Of a stretch of 64,000 bases of DNA, positions 60,766 through 64,000 are shown piece by piece. Location: NCBI RefSeq assembly GCF_001426545.1, contig NZ_LMEZ01000002.1, positions 1 through 64,000 of the forward strand. The letters are read 5' to 3'. Below the pieces are notes generated by a model that was given only the letters and a program-made list of their open reading frames with translations, did not search any database and was not told the DNA's origin. Position 1 is the stretch's first letter; every line of letters begins with the position of its first letter. The stretch comes from Mycobacterium sp. Root135. GTDB lineage: Bacteria; Actinomycetota; Actinomycetes; Mycobacteriales; Mycobacteriaceae. The position numbers and the translations under genes are program-made.

Positions 60766-61380
60766 ATGCCGCCCGAAATCGACACGAGCGCACGTCTCAC
60801 GGAGATCGCTCAAGCCACCCTCGACGTGGCCCGTGAGGAGGGGCCGCGCTCCGTCACGATCCGAGCCGTAGCCGCCCGCATGGGTCGGTCGACGACGGTC
60901 ATCACGAAGTACGTCCCCAGCCGATCCGCGCTGCTGGTCAACGCGGTGTCGCATGTTCGTGCCGGGTGGGACGCGGCGGTGGCGGAGGTCCTGGACCGGA
61001 AGTCCGGCTTGAATCGTCTTCGCGCCCTTATGGATTGGACTCTTGACACAGAGGACTACGACGACGCAGCCCGCCGGCTGTGGCACGAGATCCTCGCCAA
61101 GGAGGAACCCGCAAGCGACCAGTGGGGGGCGTTGGTCGACGAAGCCCACGACGATCACGCATCGATCGTCACGACGATCGAAGAGTCGGCGATCGACGCG
61201 CCTCCATGGCTGGCCGACGTTCTCTTCCTGGTGTCTCGCGGTTTCTTCGTCTCGACGGTCAAGGATCCAGAGGACTGGAGTGGAGACCGGGCGCGCGTGG
61301 CCGTCAACGCGATGCTCGACGACCTCTTCCCCCAGGGCGCTGCGAAGCCCAACGGCCTGCGAAAGCGCGGAAAGGCCTGA
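60766..61380 (+). CDS. TetR family regulator of the cocE-dpp unit
   Basis: A 204-residue TetR protein. The HTH region contains LTEIAQATLDVAREEGPRSV and MGRSTTVITKYVPSRSALLV; the usual YYHF-type motif is TKYVPS. The C-terminal domain has no recognised ligand class. The gene is divergent from the hydrolase/importer unit and almost certainly controls it through the tandem palindromes. It is the last chromosomal gene before the tRNA fragment that marks the island boundary. Confidence 0.86.
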   Translation: MPPEIDTSARLTEIAQATLDVAREEGPRSVTIRAVAARMGRSTTVITKYVPSRSALLVNAVSHVRAGWDAAVAEVLDRKSGLNRLRALMDWTLDTEDYDDAARRLWHEILAKEEPASDQWGALVDEAHDDHASIVTTIEESAIDAPPWLADVLFLVSRGFFVSTVKDPEDWSGDRARVAVNAMLDDLFPQGAAKPNGLRKRGKA

Positions 61381-61399
61381 CCTACGGCTGAAGAACGTG

Positions 61400-61444
61400 T
61401 GGTGCCCCCGGCATGATTCGAACATGCGACACCGGCTTTTGTAG
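61400..61444 (-). other. tRNA gene 3' fragment, probable attachment site at an island edge
   Basis: On the minus strand: 3' CCA (61402-61400), acceptor 3' strand CGGGGGC (61410-61404), complete T arm GCATG-TTCGAAT-CATGC (61427-61411), variable loop GTGTC, and the 3' half of an anticodon stem (AGCCG). No GCCCCCG 5' acceptor strand or D arm exists in the next 100 nt, so the tRNA is not complete. Such detached 3' ends arise where an element integrates into a tRNA gene. The isotype may be Arg, judged from the acceptor, T arm and variable loop by memory only. Confidence 0.75.
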
Positions 61445-61869
61445 CAGTCGGGTTTCAATGCTGACTTTGCTCGGGATTGGTAGCTAGCAGCCAAGATTGG
61501 CGCTGCAAGTCTTTAGCGATTTGCGCTGTTGATCGCTGGATCCGGTTCATTAGCGATGGCTAAACGATGGGTCGAACTGTTGTTAATGGGCCCCTTACGC
61601 TCTGCTGCGGTATGCGCCGGATCGGCCCGCAGGTGTGTCGAATAATCCGCCAGCCGCCGGGGTGGCGGATTGGATCTAAGGCAGCAGTTCGGATTGGGGG
61701 GCCGTGCCGTCACCCGGCTGCGGCGCGCCGCGCGCGTGTAACTAGCCGAAGCGAATCGAGCCGCCCGTCCACTTGGAAGGGCGCTTAAGAGTGTCCCGGA
61801 TGTCACCTTAATGACCCCAATTCGAATCTAAATGCTTCCTATTGCGTCTTAATCTGGTAGCTTCGGTGC
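61445..61869. other. Gene-free stretch next to the attachment site, with one hairpin
   Basis: No credible gene is seen here. A perfect 8-bp inverted repeat AATCCGCC (61644-61651) and GGCGGATT (61664-61671) with a 12-nt loop stands in the middle. The A/T-richer blocks, such as those around 61500-61580 and 61800-61850, differ from the chromosome. In an integrated element this position would hold recombinase arm sites, but I cannot identify direct repeats with certainty. Confidence 0.4.
61858..61863 (+). promoter_or_regulatory. -10 box TAGCTT of the island gene, leaderless
   Basis: TAGCTT ends 6 nt before the ATG at 61870. Confidence 0.5.
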
Positions 61870-62451
61870 ATGGCTAGCGATCAGATCGTCGCCGCGCTGG
61901 AGACCCTGCGCGGCGAGTTCGCCACTGCGAAAGCAAGTGCGGGACGGCTCGAGCAGCAGCTCGCCGAGGCGAATGCACTGCTCAAGCGCCTAGGCGCCGC
62001 TATCCAATCGCTTGAGAAGCTGGTGGTTTCGTCGGCCACGGGGCCAGGTGATCCGTTCGACGTCCCCATCAATTTCGACGATGGGCGGGGACTCACTACG
62101 GACGAGGATGAGCACGGTGTACCGCGCATCTTTTCTCGCTATTTGCCGCCCGGCGGTCAGCGTCTCAAGTCGAAGTTGATGGTTTTCGATTTGTTACAGA
62201 AGCTCGGCCGACCAGTGACACGTGACGAGCTCCGGCACAGCTTCTTTGAGTTCTACGGACGCGAGAATCTTGAGCAGTACTGGCAACGGCCGGACAGTGC
62301 TTTGAATACGGCGATAGATCGAGCCAGCGCTGATGGGGTCATCTTGGAGACGCAAGCCGAGAAGGGCCGACCGGCCATGTATTTCACTGGATTTGTTGAT
62401 TCCGATACGGGCACTCCGGCGATGTATTACGGGGAGGGTGACGATGCCTGA
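61870..62451 (+). CDS. Hypothetical island protein with N-terminal coiled coil
   Basis: A 193-residue protein of unknown function. Residues 1-~55 form a heptad-like helix (GEFATAKASAGRLEQQLAEA, ANALLKRLGAAIQSLEKLV) consistent with a coiled coil. The middle is acidic and flexible. Residues ~95-165 (QRLKSKLMVFDLLQKLGRPV, TRDELRHSFFEFYGRENLEQ, RASADGVILETQAEKGR) look like a small winged-helix or similar DNA-binding fold. It has a leaderless promoter, lower GC than the chromosome, and a run of hairpins directly downstream. It may be a regulator or part of a defence or maintenance function. Confidence 0.7.
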   Translation: MASDQIVAALETLRGEFATAKASAGRLEQQLAEANALLKRLGAAIQSLEKLVVSSATGPGDPFDVPINFDDGRGLTTDEDEHGVPRIFSRYLPPGGQRLKSKLMVFDLLQKLGRPVTRDELRHSFFEFYGRENLEQYWQRPDSALNTAIDRASADGVILETQAEKGRPAMYFTGFVDSDTGTPAMYYGEGDDA

Positions 62452-62460
62452 ACAGACCTA

Positions 62461-62634
62461 GGGCTCGGCCTTGAGAGCTGCCCGGACGCGGGTGGCGCGA
62501 GCCCTACCGGGGCCGAGCAGGCGTCGACCTGCTCGGCCTCGCAGCCTCCGTTGGGAGGTGAACGGACACGCAGTCCGCAGGGTAGGCACCCTAAAGTCTC
62601 TCGGGCGACGGCCCGGGAGGCAAGCGTCATTTGC
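62461..62634. ncRNA. Cluster of consecutive hairpins, candidate structured RNA
   Basis: At least seven stems follow one another: GGGCTCG/CGAGCCC (62461-62504) enclosing CCCG-GACG-CGGG (62481-62492); a perfect 11-bp stem GGCCGAGCAGG/CCTGCTCGGCC (62511-62538, 6-nt loop); CCTCC/GGAGG (62545-62558); CGGAC/GTCCG (62563-62577); GGGT/ACCC (62580-62591); CTCTCGGGC/GCCCGGGAG with a GACG loop and one wobble (62598-62619); GCAA/TTGC (62620-62634). No credible coding frame covers it. Strand and function are not known; a replication or transfer origin, a long terminator region or a regulatory RNA are the alternatives. Confidence 0.5.
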
Positions 62635-62799
62635 CGTAGGAGACACGTGTGTTCTGAAATTTGGTCTCTATATCCGCAGGAGAGGGGTGCGCTCGCCTAC
62701 ATGGCGGCACGGTGAACTCCGCGCGGCCGTTCAGCACGGCGCGACCTCGGCCAATCCCTGCGACGCCTTGGCGGCTTCGCGCGTGTCGGCGACTGCTGC

Positions 62800-63538
62800 C
62801 GCTTCGAGCGCATACCGCTAACGGCGACATAGGTTCCCGATCTGTGCGCAGCGGTAGACACCGCACCGCCCGCCTACCCGGGGTACAGGCTAACGATGTC
62901 TTTCTGGCTTACACCGGGCGACGTGCGAACGAGTGCGCGGGCCTGGAGGTACGTGACTTGTGTTCGCCCACGGCAGGACCGGCGCGCGCTGCTCCGCACA
63001 GGGCCGACGCACGAAGGATCCACGCAGGGGGAGTGGGTATCTCGACGCCATGTAGAGCGCACGCAGCCGTCGTAGTGTGCCGCTGCCGCCTCGGCTCGCG
63101 TTGGCGTGCGCGATTACCTCGAGAAGCATCTTCGCGCCGATGAGCCAACGGCTCCGTTGTGGCCCGGCAGAACTAGCGCAGGCGGAGACCGCACAACACG
63201 CGGCGGACCAACGACAGCCCGGCGCGCGACCGCGCTCGACTGGTCGGAGCCCGTCGACACGGGCACGTTCTATCGGTGGAGCTACCGCCCTTGTCGCCGC
63301 CGGACTGCAAGCTACGCCCCGGCTCGTAACGGGGCGGCGGCGACGCGCGAAGTCTGGGTGGACGACGTATGGCACGGCTTCGCCGTCATGCATTTCATGG
63401 CCGGCACGCACTTCATGCAGGTGTCGAAAGTAGTTGGGGCACAGCATATTTCCCATGCTTCTGAAGACGTGCGGGCGACTGTACCCCGGAGGGAGACGGT
63501 GGGCGGTCAACCACCTGCCCGAGCCTCCGAGTTTGTAG
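62800..63538 (+). pseudogene. Decayed tyrosine recombinase (integrase)
   Basis: Fragments in several frames match an actinobacterial integrase in order: FERIPLTAT then a stop (TAG) and VPDLCAAVDT; FLAYTGRRANECAGLEVRDL (box I, catalytic Arg kept); VPLPPRLALA; DYLEKHLRADEPTAPLWPGR after a -1 shift near 63105; ALDWSEPVDTGTFYR; and VWVDDVWHGFAVMHFMAGTH with MQVSKV. In the last, the catalytic H-x-x-R-H has become D-x-x-W-H. A shifted frame ends with VNHLPEPPSL and a stop at 63538. The gene cannot make an active enzyme. The 5' part is not recognisable. It belongs with the tRNA fragment at 61400. Confidence 0.8.
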
Positions 63539-63563
63539 GCGGCGACGGTATGCAGTTGTTTCC

Positions 63564-64000
63564 TCAGAAAAGTGGATCCTGGTCGTCGGGAATCTCTTCC
63601 GCATAGTCGTCATCGATCGCGTCGTCGTCATTGGAGTGGTCGGAGATCATGCGGATGCGTGTCGGCTCGACAAGCCAGTTGTAATTGCCTTGCTTTTGGA
63701 TGATGCCAGACACACGTAGGGGCACGTCACTCCTGTGGGCCTCGATCGCAACCTCGTACTGCTCCGGGCTTAGGGTCATCCGTACCGTGCGCAAGCGAGG
63801 CTGATTGGCAACGTGAAGGCGAACCGTATATTCGCCAATGTTTGCTACGTGCTCAAGCAGGGTAACTTCGCCAACCAGATTGACAGGCTCCGGTTCCGCA
63901 GTAAGACGGAGTGACTCTCCGACTTGCTCAAGCACCAGAGATTCCGTTGCCCCAAAACTGTACTCGTAGGCGAACTGAACTAGAGAATCTCGCGAGCCAG
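63564..64000 (-). CDS. Partial hypothetical protein of the island, C-terminal 145 residues
   Basis: The frame stays open to the right edge (GSRDSLVQFAYEYSFGATES then LVLEQVGESLRLTAEPEPVN), so the gene starts outside the window; an internal GTG at 63935 is a less likely start. The middle, VNLVGEVTLLEHVANIGEYT and RMTLSPEQYEVAIEAHRSDV, looks like mixed beta structure, followed by PLRVSGIIQKQGNYNWLVEP and an acidic tail rich in Asp. No family is recognised. It is convergent with the dead integrase, and its GC content is near 50 percent, unlike the chromosome. Confidence 0.7.
   Translation of the reverse strand, partial: GSRDSLVQFAYEYSFGATESLVLEQVGESLRLTAEPEPVNLVGEVTLLEHVANIGEYTVRLHVANQPRLRTVRMTLSPEQYEVAIEAHRSDVPLRVSGIIQKQGNYNWLVEPTRIRMISDHSNDDDAIDDDYAEEIPDDQDPLF

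Noticed and set aside
61400..61475. Complete tRNA gene
   Set aside because: The T arm and 3' acceptor are present, but there is no matching 5' acceptor GCCCCCG, no D arm and no paired anticodon stem.
62576..62594. T-box-like sequence (AGGGTAGGCACCC resembles AGGGUGGNACCGCG)
   Set aside because: No specifier stem, no terminator/antiterminator pair and no aminoacyl-tRNA synthetase or amino-acid gene follows; the match is only partial.
62452..63143. Small open frames between the island gene and the right edge
   Set aside because: They are Arg/Pro-rich with no ribosome sites. The region is better explained by hairpins and by fragments of an integrase in several frames.

Overview
This window looks like part of the chromosome of a fast-growing mycobacterium (Mycolicibacterium type). 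The evidence is the high GC content, many GTG starts, many starts sitting 6-8 nt behind a TANNNT -10 box (leaderless transcripts), a mycothiol-dependent enzyme, and a gene order that follows Mycobacterium tuberculosis from Rv0889c (citA) to Rv0914c. Gene-by-gene orthology is recalled from family knowledge and was not computed.

Layout. 1-8.6 kb: citA, a maleylpyruvate-isomerase-like gene and a partial gene on the minus strand, diverging from pdxH-MFS; then two tandem TetR genes, gltA2, and a 14-TM drug exporter with its MarR regulator. 8.6-16.8 kb: a large cyclase/ATPase regulator, an amidohydrolase, a DUF2630 gene, an FKBP peptidyl-prolyl isomerase, a BON-type lipoprotein where tuberculosis carries ompATb/arfA, and the PrrA-PrrB two-component system. 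16.8-24.7 kb: a phospholipase-D-like gene with two half-size chromate transporters, then three ABC exporters; the second and third look like an asymmetric heterodimer. 24.7-33.8 kb: accessory metabolism, including an FAD monooxygenase/TetR pair with a double operator and a GntR-controlled cluster (MFS carrier, soluble binding protein, ornithine cyclodeaminase family). 33.8-51 kb: conserved block accD3, echA6, metallo-hydrolase, serine beta-lactamase-like lipoprotein, ctpE, toxin-antitoxin pair Rv0909/Rv0910, an RCK-gated channel, small metabolic genes, an Hsp20 with a CIRCE element, a double-domain HxlR regulator, carotenoid oxygenase and thiolase. 51-61.4 kb: GAF-ANTAR protein, alcohol dehydrogenase/TetR pair, and a complete oligopeptide ABC importer with a CocE-type hydrolase, divergent from a TetR gene with two abutting 13-bp palindromes between them.

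61.4-64 kb: the left end of an integrated element. A detached 3' piece of a tRNA gene lies at 61400-61444. After it come an unknown gene, a cluster of strong hairpins (candidate structured RNA, 62461-62634), a decayed tyrosine recombinase (about 62800-63538), and a gene running off the right edge. Base composition is visibly less GC-rich here.

The best candidates for something undescribed are the hairpin cluster with its neighbours in the island, the CocE/Dpp/TetR uptake-and-hydrolysis unit, and several well-formed twin operators whose regulators and target genes can be named from position.
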